In this document: piece by piece, positions 24,771 through 36,800 of the stretch
Layout: every line of letters starts with the position of its first letter
Numbering within the stretch: the stretch's first letter is position 1
Source of the DNA: Acestrorhynchus altus
Taxonomy: Eukaryota; Chordata; Actinopteri; Characiformes; Acestrorhynchidae
Direction: 5' to 3'
DNA length: 64,000 nucleotides
Assembly (NCBI GenBank): GCA_034509495.1
Contig: CM067515.1
Coordinates: forward strand, 15,183,558 to 15,247,557
Translations under genes and position numbers: made by a program
The notes under the pieces: generated by a model
The model's database searches: none
What the model saw: the letters and a program-made list of their open reading frames with translations, nothing else
What the model was told of the DNA's origin: nothing

Positions 24771-24773
<3 letters not shown>

Positions 24774-24807
<34 letters not shown>
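24774..24807. repeat. (AC)n microsatellite
   Basis: About 17 AC units, the fourth such tract in under 900 bp. Confidence 0.97.
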
Positions 24808-24809
<2 letters not shown>

Positions 24810-25410
24810 CATTTCCAACCTCTGTCTCAACTTTGGCCAGTGGGATATGGAGCAGTGGAGGGGTGTAACACAGTGAGAGCAGCAGTGGGTGTATTTTGAA
24901 AGTAATAATGTTATTAGAGTAATAAAGAGTAATAAAAGGGTTACAGATATAATTCAGTTACTGTAATAACATCATGTGAGGTTGGATCTGAAGCACGATA
25001 ATAAAAAATCTTATTTCTTGTATTGTTTCTTTGGTTGCATAATTTCCCAACATGGCTGCCAGCTTGTTTTCAATGGTTTTAGAAAGGCTGCCAGGCCTAA
25101 AGAAACAAACAACAGATAAATACACACGTTGTCCGTGGTTCATGGAAAAGAAGAAACGATAAATTACACATTTACAAATTACAAAATTACAAAGAAATTT
25201 GGGGACGTAATAAAAATTCACAAACAAATAATAATTAAATGTAAGGAATAGGAATCAAATACTTTAAAAAGTATAAAAACGAACAATGCATAAATACATA
25301 AGTGATATGTAGATAGATAACTAAACAAATAAAAATATTTAATTTAATTATGACAATTTAATTGTACAATCGAACAAACCGATAAACAAACTTATAGGCA
25401 ATGTTTCATT
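24810..25410. other. AT-rich noncoding stretch, no gene recognised
   Basis: No exon or clear transposon relic; several 'taataaa' and 'aaacaaa' phrases. Confidence 0.5.
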
Positions 25411-25416
25411 TTTTAG

Positions 25417-25440
25417 TGTGTGTGTGTGTGTGTGTGTGTG
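25417..25440. repeat. (GT)n microsatellite
   Basis: 12 GT units. Confidence 0.95.
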
Positions 25441-25454
25441 TTGGGGTTAAAGCT

Positions 25455-25680
25455 CATCTGGCAGCTCATCTGGCAGTGCGCTCGCGCGGCTGTGCGCTGT
25501 GATGTGCGATAGTGCGCAGAACCACAGCCTAAACTGCAGTAATAACTGATCACTTTGAAATTCAGAAGTGAAACGTTCAAGACCCCGTGAAGCCCCGCCA
25601 GGCACAACCTCAACACGCCGCTCCTGGGGTGAGGCCTGCAGAGCAGCCGCGCAGAGAATTCAGATTTTAAAATAAATATG
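25455..25680. promoter_or_regulatory. CpG-rich patch
   Basis: About 225 bp with many CpG steps (GTGCGCTCGCGCGGCTGTGC at about 25477) in otherwise CpG-poor DNA. It also contains a direct repeat of GCTCATCTGGCA. It could be a small unmethylated island or a distal enhancer or promoter. No coding exon is recognised. Confidence 0.35.
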
Positions 25681-25711
25681 AAGAGACAGAGAGGCAGCCC
25701 CCACCCACACC

Positions 25712-25759
25712 ACACACGCACACACACACACAGACACACACACACACACACACACACAG
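25712..25759. repeat. (AC)n microsatellite, imperfect
   Basis: CA units with GC and GA interruptions. Confidence 0.95.
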
Positions 25760-25804
25760 TGCCTCCTCTGCTTTACCTGCCTGTAACAGCGCATTGTGTG
25801 TGTA

Positions 25805-25887
25805 TTATTATTGTGTTATTATTATTATTTATTGTTGTTGTTGTTGTTGTTATATTAATATCATTATTATTATTAGTAGTAGTATTC

Positions 25888-25938
<51 letters not shown>

Positions 25939-25965
25939 GTTATTGTTATTATTATTATAGTAGCA
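25805..25965. repeat. (ATT)n / (GTT)n compound microsatellite
   Basis: ATT, GTT and AGT triplets in succession, with about 20 pure ATT units at 25889-25938. Confidence 0.95.
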
Positions 25966-27500
25966 GCAGCAGTGGGAATGTAATATAGTAATAATAGCCA
26001 AAACTATAATAACCCAGTAAGAATAATACTCATTAAATATTGTAATAGTAATAATCAGAGAAATATAGTAGCAGTGTAATTGCAGTACATCAATATTAGT
26101 AGTAAATTCAGTGCAGTAATAGTAGTGTTACACGACTGGAAAAGTTCATGCGCTTAAAATTTTAACTCCTGACAGATGCCTTCCTCTGACAGTCCATTAA
26201 AGTCCTGTATTGGTCTGAATTAGACTCTTGATCAAAACCCATAAATATGAAACGTTAGCATGTACATTCATTGTGTGTAAAGTACTATAATGTACGTTAT
26301 AGCGCAAATCTGTAAACCGTGAGTTATAGAGTTTATAGAGTTTATATAGAGTTCGGATCTGTATAATGGCAGGTTGTGTGTTCTGTGGTTTGTTCTTTAA
26401 CTCGCTCCCACTGAGCGCTGAGCTCTGCCATCTTTTTACCAGCTGCGTCTTTACGGGCGACCCGACCGGCGCTGCGCGATATACTGAATAACCATCAGCT
26501 CAACAAGCTCTTCCCCCCTACTGTTCTTTCAGTGTTGGGTTATGGAATATGATATTTAAATGAGCACAGTGAATTAACCGATTCATCATTCAGAACATCA
26601 GTATGATCCAGCAGCAGTATATAATATAATGCATTGATTATGGAAGAACAAATCAAAGTAGAAATTATTGAAGTGCATTTGGATTGAAGGTGATCTCACC
26701 ACAGATTCCTCCCCTCTTACACTGTACTGCAGTTACTGGATCCAACTGAATGCAAATGCAGTGCCCCTGTTTCAACATTCAGACTTGAACAGGAATTTAG
26801 TGATTCTTACAGGTCGGGACAGGAGAATCTCCCAATCCATCCCCTTCTGTTTGTATTACAGCACTTAGCTGATGGATGCCCCAGAAGGAATAGGGCATAA
26901 GTTTCAGATTTAAGGACTCGCCCAAGTGAATGAAATCGAACTATTTGATTTATGAAATGAGTGTGGACACAAAGTACACCATTTTGGCAATAAAAATATA
27001 AAATATATAACATAACAAAACATAGTTTGAAAAATGGTGCTTTTAAACCAGAATGAAGTCTGTATAAAATCAACTCGGATTCTAGGGCCTTGTTGATAAA
27101 ATATAATTCTTTTCGAATTCAGTTCTGACACTGCAGAACTGGTATTGTTGCTTATTACGCAAAGTTAGAGCTGTCTATTACAATTTTTAGTTTAAACCCG
27201 TTTTACAAATCAACAATAAAAATGTTCCTGTTTGGTGCATTGGATATGAAACAGTAGTAGTGTTTTATAGACGTGACTAGGCCACAATAACTAAGCAAAT
27301 AAAGGTTAAACGAAAAAAAAAGACATTTGAAACGTGTACGAGTTGTTTAACCCCGTTTACTCTGGAAAAAAGTCAGGCATGATCCCTTAAAGACCTATTG
27401 TTAAGGCAGCACAATGCAGCTTAGATCTGACTGCATGAACTGCTTCATTACAAAGGTAATAATAATAATAATAACAATAACAAAAACAATAATATTTATG
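25966..27500. other. Noncoding stretch with a small CpG-rich patch
   Basis: Mostly AT-rich with no exon. The patch at about 26400-26485 is CpG-rich (ACGGGCGACCCGACCGGCGC) and ends in GCGCGATATACTGAATAACC. No known repeat is recognised. Confidence 0.45.

Positions 27501-27503
<3 letters not shown>

Positions 27504-27570
<67 letters not shown>
27504..27570. repeat. (TA)n microsatellite
   Basis: About 33 TA units ending in a short CA run. Confidence 0.98.
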
Positions 27571-27577
<7 letters not shown>

Positions 27578-27688
27578 TTTTTTGGGTGTTGGGTAAGCCC
27601 AGAAGAAAAACAGCATGTATTACTGAATACAATAAAGACGTGAGTTCGAACAAAACCAAGCAATGTTTGGTTTTGTTGTGGATGGCTG

Positions 27689-27732
<44 letters not shown>
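27689..27732. repeat. (CT)n microsatellite
   Basis: CT tract with one TT interruption. Confidence 0.96.
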
Positions 27733-27733
<1 letters not shown>

Positions 27734-28070
27734 GCTCGCTCGTGCAGATGACCCCTTGTTAGAATCTCGGGCTGTGCGGCACAAAAGCGAGCAGATGGGC
27801 TTAGGCTTTTCCTTTCTCCTCTCTCTTTCTTCCTTTCTCTACCCTCTTTCGCTCACTGTCCTCGGCACGCACGCACCCAGCAGCGCCTCGTGCACAACAA
27901 ACCCCAACCCGCACAGCCGCACACCGCAGCGCCGCTTCACGCGGCAGGACTTCAGCAGACTCTGGGTCAATTAGACATTCAGTTTCAACAATGATGCCAT
28001 GCCTAAACACACACAAACGTGAACCCGCAGGTCTTTTCTAGCCCCCCAAGCCCCTCCAAAAGCCCCGCAA
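27733..28070. promoter_or_regulatory. CpG-rich block, possible CpG island or CNE
   Basis: About 340 bp with frequent CpG (ACCGCAGCGCCGCTTCACGC near 27922) leading into an AT-core stretch, GGTCAATTAGACATTCAG. Both strands have frames across it, but neither looks like a known protein and no splice pair was found. A distal promoter, noncoding RNA start or enhancer is possible. Confidence 0.35.
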
Positions 28071-28079
28071 CAGGAATCC

Positions 28080-28440
28080 ATTTAAAATGTATGTGTAGTT
28101 TATCTGTAAACTCTACTTAACATTAATAAATCCAAACAAACATAAACCCAGAGGTCAGTGAGAGTGTTTACCATAAAACTCTATATAACATTAGAATTAC
28201 TAAAAACACAATGGTGTTTATCTGTAAAACTCGATATGGCATTAGAATAATGCTTTGTTTGATGTAAAGGTTCTTTACCAGCGTTAAAGGTCTTTATACA
28301 CATTTCATATTTCATACATATTTAAGGAACCAGTGGTGTTTCTATTTTTTAGGACAGTTATTCAAAGAGTGATATTATAATGTTCAGTATAATTTTAAAA
28401 TGCACAATAAAACAAGAACAACATATTTGTTTGTACTGCA
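28080..28440. other. Noncoding stretch, no gene recognised
   Basis: A thrice-repeated phrase 'gt.taaaactct.tata.cattagaat' occurs at about 28100, 28175 and 28225, suggesting a small local tandem repeat of ~55-75 bp. Confidence 0.45.
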
Positions 28441-28441
28441 T

Positions 28442-28443
<2 letters not shown>

Positions 28444-28531
<88 letters not shown>
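28444..28531. repeat. (CT)n-(TA)n compound microsatellite
   Basis: About 15 CT units running directly into a TA tract with one CTA interruption. Confidence 0.97.
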
Positions 28532-28537
<6 letters not shown>

Positions 28538-28539
28538 TG

Positions 28540-29970
28540 GACATTTATTTGAACTATATTATAGACAGATAGAGGTAAATAAAACTGAAGTGTCTTTTAA
28601 AATCATTTGTAAAATGCAATAAGAATCCTGTTTCCATGTGAGGAAAAAGGCAAGACAGCCTCACATTTATTCATATTTAAAATGACCTAAAATTAGAATC
28701 AGCAACAGATGATTAGAGCATAGTTAAAGGGCATTCTGGAGGATCCTGTCTTATTTAAAGTCAGACATTAGTTTGTTTTGCTCTTGATTGTTAGTTAGAT
28801 CACGTTGATTCAAAGAGAAGTCTGAGACCCCCAGAAAGAAGACTGGAAATCCAGATAAGTCTGGAAAGGGATTTAAAAATATCTCAATAATTAGAAATCA
28901 GCAATTCCACTGTATACACAATTATTTGCAAGCAGAGAATACTTATAACAGAGCAGGCAATCCTAGCAAGTTCAGCAATGACTGTGTATCCCCATAGAAC
29001 CACATAGACAAATGTTTTTTGGGAAGCAACTCCTTCAGCTGTTGTTGCATTTCCTAAGATTTAGAGCTTCTATGAGCACCAAACTGCATCCAGGTTCCTA
29101 ACAGTTTACACTGATGCTCCATTGTTGGAGTGTAACATTTCAGACTGCTCATTTTTCGAATGTAAAGTTAAAGTGATTTCTGCAGTGCAGCCACTCAGTT
29201 GCTGCTGAGGAAGGTGGTCAGTGTGTTGGAGTGTGTTGGTGGTGAAAGGTTTTTAGATGAACAAAAGCAGCTTGAGCTTGGTGGGATGTGTCTGAGGGGA
29301 GAGCTGCACTGAGACACCCACTGCATTATGGGTCCTAATGGGCTTGGGATGACCTAAACGATTTGTTGACTGGGACAATAAATCTGTTGTGTGTTTCTTG
29401 GCGTGCTGAGGTGGAGGGGGAGATTACAAGTTGTCACACAAAGGAATGCAAATTCCTGGCCAAACTGTGGAAGAGGGTCGTGGAAAAGCAGCATTTCTGG
29501 GGATAACTGCTTCTTTCTCTTCCTTTGGCTTTATTTTATGCTTTTTCTATTTGCTCTAATAACCATGAAGGGTCTAAAAGTAACCACTGTATTCATGACA
29601 AATCAATGGCTCACCCTGCAGAGCCCCACATTTGCATTTTATTGAAATATTGGCACTGAGAGGTGACCACAAGGGCAATGTCCTTCACGGGTATTAAAAC
29701 TATTCTCTGTAGGGAACAAAACAAAAGTCCTGATTCACTCAGATGACGCCCCCTCCTTGTCCTTGTACCTTGCATATATCACATAGACATAATATACCAA
29801 GTTTTTTGGGGTAAAAAATAAATACATAACTAAATAAAAACACAAATGTGCTGCCGGAGCTAAACTTCTCAGTCTCACTGCTAGAATGAGAATACTCCAC
29901 TAACCACAAAGCATCTATTTGAGGATGACCAACACAACTGTGTAGCATAAGATGTGCTTCTGCTCTGATT
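28540..29970. other. Noncoding stretch, no gene recognised
   Basis: No coding exon or transposon relic recognised. The block 29150-29400 is of higher complexity and could be functional, but I see nothing diagnostic. Confidence 0.45.
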
Positions 29971-29974
29971 TTAC

Positions 29975-30210
29975 ACCTAAAAAGTGGACCAAGTACTCAG
30001 GAGGGTCTAATAGAGTGGACAGTGAGCAGACACAGTGTTTAAAAACTCAAGCAGAACTGCTGTGTCTGATCCGCTCACACCAGTGCATAAGCTAAGACCT
30101 GCCACAATGTATATGATCCACCACCCACATAATACCTGCTCTGTGGTGGTCCTGTGGGATCCTGAACATTGAAGAATAAGGCAAAGAGTCAGTGTATGAA
30201 GCTTTAATTA
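29975..30210 (+). mobile_element. Fragment of an abundant fish DNA-transposon repeat
   Basis: Ordered phrases 'agtggacagtgagcagacacagtgtttaaaaactc', GCTGTGTCTGATCCGCTCAC, 'atgatccaccacccacataatacctgctctgtggtggtcctgtggg' and CCTGAACATTGAAGAATAAG match a repeat I know to be extremely common in fish genomes. No transposase frame is present. The superfamily is uncertain. Confidence 0.65.
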
Positions 30211-31045
30211 TTGCATTATGTTGTCTTTTAATGATTGTGAACAAATCATACAAGCCATAACAAGTTATTTAAGTTCTATGAGCTTGGTTAGTTACATAGG
30301 AGCTCAAATCTCATGGGGTGCCCAACTGTTCCCATTTGCATGCTCTGTAAAATTGTGCAAAATCAATTAACCAATGCTCTAATATTAGCTTTGAGTGTTA
30401 AAAAAATCCTTCCTCTATAACCTAATGTGTTTTAAATGTCAGTTCATCTTCTGCTCACTTCACTATTAATGTACCATATATTATGACCAGGAGTGCACAG
30501 AAAAACAGATAAAAAAATGTAGATGTTTAACATGGTCTCGGACTTTTGGGCCCTACTATAAACAGTTAAATATTATGTTAATACTGTATATACTGAAATC
30601 TAATTTGCAAGCAGAGGACTACTTCAGCTATATGAAGAGGGCCCTAAACTAAGCAGTTTAGCACCTGGTGGGATTTTTCTACCTGGACTCTTTAACCTGT
30701 GCTTGGTTCAGGGGCCACTCGAGTGTGCTTTAAGTGCCAACCGATTCACTATAGTTGGTTGTGTAAGACTTTATGGGCTTATAGGAATGCCCACATACCA
30801 TCCAGCCCTGAGTGGAGCTGCCTTGCACTGCCTTCAATTCTGTCACTCGGTTTGTGTGGGCGAGGGAAAGACATAGCTGAAGCCATTCAGCTATCCACCC
30901 ATTCACACATTCAACACCGCCTCCTAGTGACTAGCTAAAGAAGTGCAGCCAGTGCAGAATTACATACACTACAATCAGAATATACAATCTTGAATATAGA
31001 CAGAGATTATATAGCATACAGAGAAAAAGTTAAAAAAAAAATCTA
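30211..31045. other. Noncoding stretch, no gene recognised
   Basis: No exon with splice support. The phrase CATTCACACATTCAACACCG at about 30899 hints at a repeat edge. Confidence 0.45.

Positions 31046-31120
<75 letters not shown>
31046..31120. repeat. (ATT)n microsatellite
   Basis: About 25 ATT units. Confidence 0.98.
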
Positions 31121-31122
<2 letters not shown>

Positions 31123-31219
31123 TCCACCTCCATACTTTTCTGCTTCTTCCAGGTCAGGGTCACAGCAGTGGTCAGGAATGTGGTGCTCCTGGATAATTTT
31201 GTGTGCACCCATTTTGCAT

Positions 31220-31221
<2 letters not shown>

Positions 31222-31284
<63 letters not shown>
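31222..31284. repeat. (AC)n microsatellite
   Basis: About 31 AC units. Confidence 0.98.
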
Positions 31285-31289
<5 letters not shown>

Positions 31290-31342
31290 AATGAACAATA
31301 TTAACAACAATTAACAATTCATCCATTACAAATGTCTCTCTG

Positions 31343-31361
31343 TAGATAGATAGATAGAACC

Positions 31362-31428
<67 letters not shown>
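31343..31428. repeat. (GATA)n-(GA)n compound microsatellite
   Basis: Two short GATA runs followed by about 24 GA units. Confidence 0.97.
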
Positions 31429-31432
<4 letters not shown>

Positions 31433-31740
31433 TTGTTCCTCTGTTTAGCTGACTCTGGCATATTATGTTTGACTCTGTTCTCCTCCACATCCTGTTAATG
31501 AAATGACAACAGCACTAGGGTGATGTTTACTGCAGTCCATCCACAGAGGAACTGTCCATACTTTCTCTCTCTCCTCCTTTTCTTCTGTTGCATTAAATGA
31601 TGACACCATATGATAGTGATACTGGGATTTAGAGCTTACAGTTGAGTTTATAATTCTATCATTTTATAACACAGGAGTTTACATTGACAGTATTTTATAA
31701 CACCATTAAGAGCCATTACAAATGTATAGAGACGGAGAGG

Positions 31741-31825
31741 GTAAGAATGAGTCAAAGGCCAAATTGTGATGTCTAGAAAACAGGGTCAGAAAACTCAGTA
31801 TGCAGTGGATGGTTCCTATTTTTGA
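31741..31825 (+). mobile_element. Tc1-like transposase fragment (N-terminal region)
   Basis: The order 'aaaggccaaattgtgatg', 'ctagaaaacagggtcag', 'tatgcagtggatggt' corresponds to the KGQIVMAR...GQS...YAVV region of a fish Tc1-like transposase. Confidence 0.55.
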
Positions 31826-31854
31826 TGCACATATTTACACTCATCATCAAAAAA

Positions 31855-31900
31855 TATTTACACCCAGAAGGAATCAATCAAAAGGAATGAAACTTTGGCT
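31855..31900 (+). repeat. Small repeat, inverted copy at 60075-60120
   Basis: CACCCAGAAGGAATCAATCA and 'aggaatgaaacttt' match the reverse complement of 'aaagtttcattcctgttggctgattccttctgggtg' type sequence at 60087-60118. Confidence 0.55.
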
Positions 31901-32129
31901 GGTTTGAAATTTGAATATCTCAGGTTTCATGCTGGGTGTGCAAGTGGCAAGAGAAAGGCCAGGCCTTATCACTATACCTGAATAAGTTTGTCAGAGGTAC
32001 AGCTCACAGTACAATATCTCTCGATTATATTAACTATACCATTCCCCAACCATTTAGTCATCCCCCTATCACCCTCTTCCTCATTGTCTCAGCTCTAATT
32101 CCTCCTCACACTCACTGCCACGTGGCAGC

Positions 32130-32345
32130 CTGAGTGCTGCTGATGATGGCCTAAAACCATGGGTCTGCTTTTATTAAACACGGGCATGATCTGCCGGTAT
32201 AAAAGCCTCCAATATCCATTTCTAAAAGAGATGGAGCGCATCGAGGCCGGTCGCCGGGCAACCGTGCGCCTCCAGGATGCAGATCAGGGTGCACACACTT
32301 TCTCCCACCCATGCAATTCAGCCTGATGACTGTCACTTTGGAGGA
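32130..32345. promoter_or_regulatory. Candidate conserved noncoding element
   Basis: High-complexity block with CpG-containing core (CGAGGCCGGTCGCCGGGCAA) and TTTTATTAAACACGGGC. Repeat-free. No splice-bounded exon found on either strand. Confidence 0.35.
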
Positions 32346-32509
32346 AACAGAAAGAGAAAGAGAAACAGGTGGAAATTACAATTGCCCCAAATCTTTCTGC
32401 TCTTTGGCGCTTCTGAATTGACCCATTTGCCTTTTTTTATATTCCGCCTCCCTCTGCCACATTCTCGCTCTCTGCTTCTCTCTCTCTTTTGCCCTCCACT
32501 TAGGAGAGG

Positions 32510-32690
32510 CAGAGGCCCATAAAAGGCCTGGTTAGGGGGAGTGGAGGTCAGTGTTATCTAAACAGAGCCATTGGGGCCATTTGCTATAGCACCCTCCATG
32601 TGGAAAGGCAGAGAAATCAGCGCTGTCACTCCAATCAAGCTCCATGAATGTGTAATGCAGCATGAGGCGCGAGGAGGAGAGGAAATCAGG
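32510..32690. promoter_or_regulatory. Candidate conserved noncoding element
   Basis: Repeat-free block including GTTATCTAAACAGAGCCATT and CACTCCAATCAAGCTCCATG. Composition resembles vertebrate developmental enhancers. Conservation is untested. Confidence 0.33.
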
Positions 32691-33075
32691 GCGAGAGAGA
32701 GCAAGTGAGAGAGAGAGAGGGAAAGAGAGAGAACGAGTGACTGTCCAGGAGGAAAGAGGAAGAGAATATAGTGTGTATGTGTTTGTGTGTAAGTGAGTGT
32801 GTGTGAGTTATTGGTGTCAATGAGCCTCCCATTTTGCTCTTTCGCTCTTGTTTGTTTGCAAATGGAAACAAACAAACAAAGTGATTGTGGAAGGTGAGGA
32901 AATGGAGTGGGAGCAAAGGCAGTAGAGAGAGTGTGTGAGGGAGTGAGCAAATGAGTGAGTGGGTTGGTGGGTGGTGATGCAGACATTAGGTGTTTACCTG
33001 CAATACATGAACACTGTTTTCTGGAACCTGCATGTTTGTTTGTGAGTGCTTTTGAAAGTTTAAACAAATGCCACA

Positions 33076-33182
<107 letters not shown>

Positions 33183-33247
33183 TGAATATATCTCTCTGGC
33201 TAAGGCTTAATTCTACTTCTGCTATTTATGATTCTAAAATACCTTGG

Positions 33248-33305
33248 TCAGATTTGTTCTGGCAGCATGAGGGGGTGACATATTAGGCAGGTGGTAGTAA
33301 TGTTA
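33248..33305 (+). mobile_element. Tc1-like element 3' end fragment
   Basis: 'ggtcagatttgttctggcagca' followed by 'catattaggcaggtggta.taatgtta' is the terminal sequence of a common fish Tc1-like element. Confidence 0.65.
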
Positions 33306-33390
33306 TTTCTGGGAGATATAATGATATAATGAAGTAATATATGGTGTACTGATTTCATCTGACATTCAATGGGGCAGTATCATTGTGTGC

Positions 33391-33414
33391 TTGTGTGTGT
33401 GTGTGTGTGTGTGT
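33391..33414. repeat. (GT)n microsatellite
   Basis: About 12 GT units. Confidence 0.93.
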
Positions 33415-33799
33415 GCCAGTTACATCACATGCTGTTTGCACATTTGGCTGACTCTGCCCTTTGACCACATTAACTTTTTTATTGCTATGGCTTTTTCTGT
33501 GATGCTGCCCTTATCATCCCCAATCAAACACCCAAAGAGCATCTGGGGGTGGAGGGAAGGAGAGAGAGGTGGGACAAAATTGAGCAGGGGAGATAGAGGT
33601 TAGATTAAAAAATTCAGAGAAAGACAAATGAAAGTGAGACAAGTAAAGAAATTAGAGGGGGATATTTGTATGGGCTTGACCATGTTTAAAAAATGTCATG
33701 CATAAAATTATTTGTTTTTTCTTTAGTATTTTTGCAATTTATGTATGAATCAGTATTTATCTATTTGTCTTGTTTTTTTTTTTTATCTGAAATTTGAAC

Positions 33800-33972
33800 A
33801 TTGTGTGAGCAAATGAAGAGTGAAAACAGCCCCTTCCTTCTCATTTTCCTATATAACACAATATCTGGATCAGTGATATCATCAGCCCCACCCCCTCTTG
33901 CTGATCAGTCAGAGTCTGCATACAAGTTGAGCATGTACATGTGGACAGAGCAGTAAACATGCACTGGAGGGT
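33800..33972 (+). repeat. Copy of dispersed repeat family F
   Basis: Same ordered phrases as 8055-8212, with TTGAGCATGTACATGTGGAC and 'agagcagtaaacatgcactgga' preserved. Confidence 0.65.
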
Positions 33973-33974
33973 GA

Positions 33975-34553
33975 TAAAATGTATTTATGAGCAATTCAAA
34001 TCATCTTAAATCCAGTCTAAATAAGTATATTTGTATTTTTTATATTGTTGTAAGTATATTTTAAAATCATTTAACTTACTACAACTAACTGCATCTGCTG
34101 TTTTATTTACATTAACAGATCATTTACGATATTTAAAGCAGTATTTCTTGTCAAAAGTTGAAATATCTGTTTTTCTTTGAATTAAACAAACATCTGCCAG
34201 AAGGTTATTGTGAATAATAGATCAAATCACTTAAAACATTAAAAAATAAGTTTTTATGCTTATTACTACCATAATCTCAGAATGAGATATATAAGATATT
34301 TAGACTATATTAAACGGGAATTCACCAGCTATCATTTTTGCAGTGCTCACCAACACCTTACTTTAAAGAGAGTGTGTCAGCAGCACTGGACAAACAGCAC
34401 TCCTTTACGAGGCTGTGTATAATTACCTGTTACCTTGACTGTCGCAGCTTTAACAACGTCCTGGCCTTGGAGTTTCCTGGATACACCTGGAGTAGGTGAT
34501 AAGAGACTTAAGCTAATGGAGTCACCTTGACCAAATTAAAGTTGCCCCTTGAT

Positions 34554-34555
<2 letters not shown>
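33975..34555. other. AT-rich noncoding stretch, no gene recognised
   Basis: 34330-34520 is of higher complexity than its neighbourhood and could be a regulatory block. No coding exon is visible. Confidence 0.45.

Positions 34556-34556
<1 letters not shown>

Positions 34557-34609
<53 letters not shown>
34557..34609. repeat. (GT)n microsatellite
   Basis: About 26 GT units. Confidence 0.98.
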
Positions 34610-34611
<2 letters not shown>

Positions 34612-34868
34612 ATTTGTGTATGTACCACCCTGTCTGTCTCTCCAACACCCTTGCTTTGTCCTCAGCTCAACTCTATATGTATAAACTGATGAGAACCTCC
34701 TCCACATCCTACTCATCCTCTTCTTCATCAGCTCATTGCAGCTTGTTTTCATCATTCCCCAGAAACCTCTGAGGTATCGAGCAGGTGTCTGCAGACTGAC
34801 TGATGGGAAAATATTTAATTTCTGAACCGGGTGCACTTTAGATTCTCGTCCTGCTCCCTGACCTTAAA

Positions 34869-34927
34869 GTGTGTGTGTGTGGGTGTGTGTGGGTGTGTGT
34901 GTGTGTGTGTGTGTGTGCATGTGTATG

Positions 34928-34987
<60 letters not shown>
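34869..34987. repeat. (GT)n microsatellite, interrupted
   Basis: Two GT tracts with GGG and 'gcatgtgtatgctc' interruptions. Confidence 0.97.
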
Positions 34988-34988
<1 letters not shown>

Positions 34989-35197
34989 ATGTGCGTAAGT
35001 GTGTATTTGTATTGCAACTATTTAACGGCAGTTACCTGAGCAGACACATCCCCTTGTCTCAACCACCCACACACACACACACATACACCCACACCTAAAC
35101 TGTTCCATTAGCCAGTTTGAATGAATCTGTTCCCGGACCATTTGACCTCCACCTTCTCCCTGACCTCTATGTCACTCCCTGGAGAGATGAAGGCTAC

Positions 35198-35200
<3 letters not shown>

Positions 35201-35266
<66 letters not shown>

Positions 35267-35268
35267 TG
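35201..35268. repeat. (GT)n microsatellite
   Basis: About 29 pure GT units plus a short second run after GG. Confidence 0.98.
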
Positions 35269-35301
35269 CAAGCCTTGATGTCTGTAAACAACCATCCTAC
35301 A

Positions 35302-35356
35302 CACTTTCTTTCTTTTTCCTTCTTTCTCTTTTTCTTTCTATCTTTCTTTCTTTCAC

Positions 35357-35424
<68 letters not shown>

Positions 35425-35455
35425 CTCACTCTCTCTCTCTCTTTCTCTCTCTGTC
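35302..35455. repeat. (CTTT)n / (CT)n compound microsatellite
   Basis: A CTTT-rich stretch followed by a long pure CT tract (about 35367-35422) and interrupted CT. Confidence 0.97.
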
Positions 35456-35631
35456 TTAACCAATCACTCTTCCTCTAATGCAGAAAATCCTGTGTGTGTA
35501 ATTGACAAAGCCTAAATACCATGAGTTATTTGGAATGGAAAATATATATATGATATAATGATGGAAATATAAGCAATTACAAGGCTGAAGGATAGTTTAT
35601 TGTGTTTATTAGTTCATAACAAGCCTGGCTG

Positions 35632-35930
35632 TGCAGATCCCAAACAGAACAGTGATTATCTGCTCACTTTTCACCTGTCAATGGGTGGATATCTGAGGCA
35701 TTTTCACAAGAACCAAACTGTATCAGAACATATCATCTCCAAATCATACTGCATTCCCAGTATGCAGTGGTCAGTATCTAGCAAAAGTGCTTCAAGGAAG
35801 GGTAAAGGGGTAAACTGGCAGAAGGTCCCAACCTTGTAGACATGCCTCAACAGGTCAGAGCTGTTTTGGCAGCACAAGGACTCACATATTGTTTTTGGTT
35901 TTAATATTAAGGCTCTCTGATGTAAGTTTT
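35632..35930 (+). mobile_element. Internally deleted Tc1-like element
   Basis: 5' part contains 'cacctgtcaatgggtggatat', 'cagtatgcagtggtcagta' and 'agtgcttcaaggaagg' of the transposase N-terminal region. It is joined to the 3' end 'atgcctcaacaggtcagagctgttttggcagcacaagga' and GTTTTTGGTTTTAATATTA. The catalytic core is deleted. Confidence 0.75.
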
Positions 35931-36261
35931 TGAAAATGTATCTCTGGCATTTTCAGAGACCACTATACTACATATGCAAAAGGATGCAGTGCTACCTCTG
36001 CATTCTTCTGATATCATTGGTTTTATTAAGGGGTTTCTCACTATATCTCCATTGTTCTCGGAAGGCTTCTCACTGGATGTGAAATCATGGTTAGTTCACC
36101 ATTCTATCTCATTTCAAGTATCCTAGGTCTCAGTTCAATCCTTACAGCACAGCCTCTACTTTCTTTGCATGTGAGTGTAGTGATAGACCTGATGTGTAGG
36201 CCATTCAGATTTTCAGTGAAGATTATACAAGCTGTACAAATTTTAATTTCATGACTTCAAA

Positions 36262-36308
36262 TACCTAATTAGAAGGGGTGTCTAGATGAATTTGGACACA
36301 TACTGCAC
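36262..36308 (+). mobile_element. Terminal fragment of repeat family M
   Basis: 'ctaattagaaggggtgtctagatgaatttggacacata' is the right-terminal end of family M. Confidence 0.6.
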
Positions 36309-36369
36309 TGACAACGGTGCACTGAATGAGTGAATGGGCATTAAACATTTTTTTTTTTAATGCTCTTAA

Positions 36370-36800
36370 GTTTTAACCGTTTTGGAACTACAGGCCCAGA
36401 ATCGGAAACCACATCTTAATGTGAATTTATTCTCTAAACACGAAGGCCTACTCGTTCCATGGCCAAATTCCTCTCAGGCCGGCTGTGTATCTGGGCAAGC
36501 ATGTACCAAAATTAATGGGTGTCCATTATGATGTATTTCCTGCTCTTGCTCCATGAAATAAAGGCTCACAGCTAAACAAATCTTCATGATGGTGGTGAAA
36601 ACAGGCACGTTTGGTTTTTCCCTTTTGAGCTGTCTGAGCCTTTCTCAGTTTCAGTCTCTGGAGGCTGATCCTTCCCTCTCCATCCTGACCATTATTCAGT
36701 GGGAGCAAAATGTCCTGGGCTAATCTAACAGAAGCCTTTTTAGCCCCAACACCATTCCCAGAGGGTCAAATGAGGCCTGGATCTACTTTGTACTCTAATA
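36370..36800. promoter_or_regulatory. Candidate conserved noncoding element
   Basis: About 430 bp of repeat-free, balanced sequence with AT cores (ACCAAAATTAATGGGTGTCC, CCATTATGATGTATTTCC) and no convincing coding frame. Confidence 0.35.
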
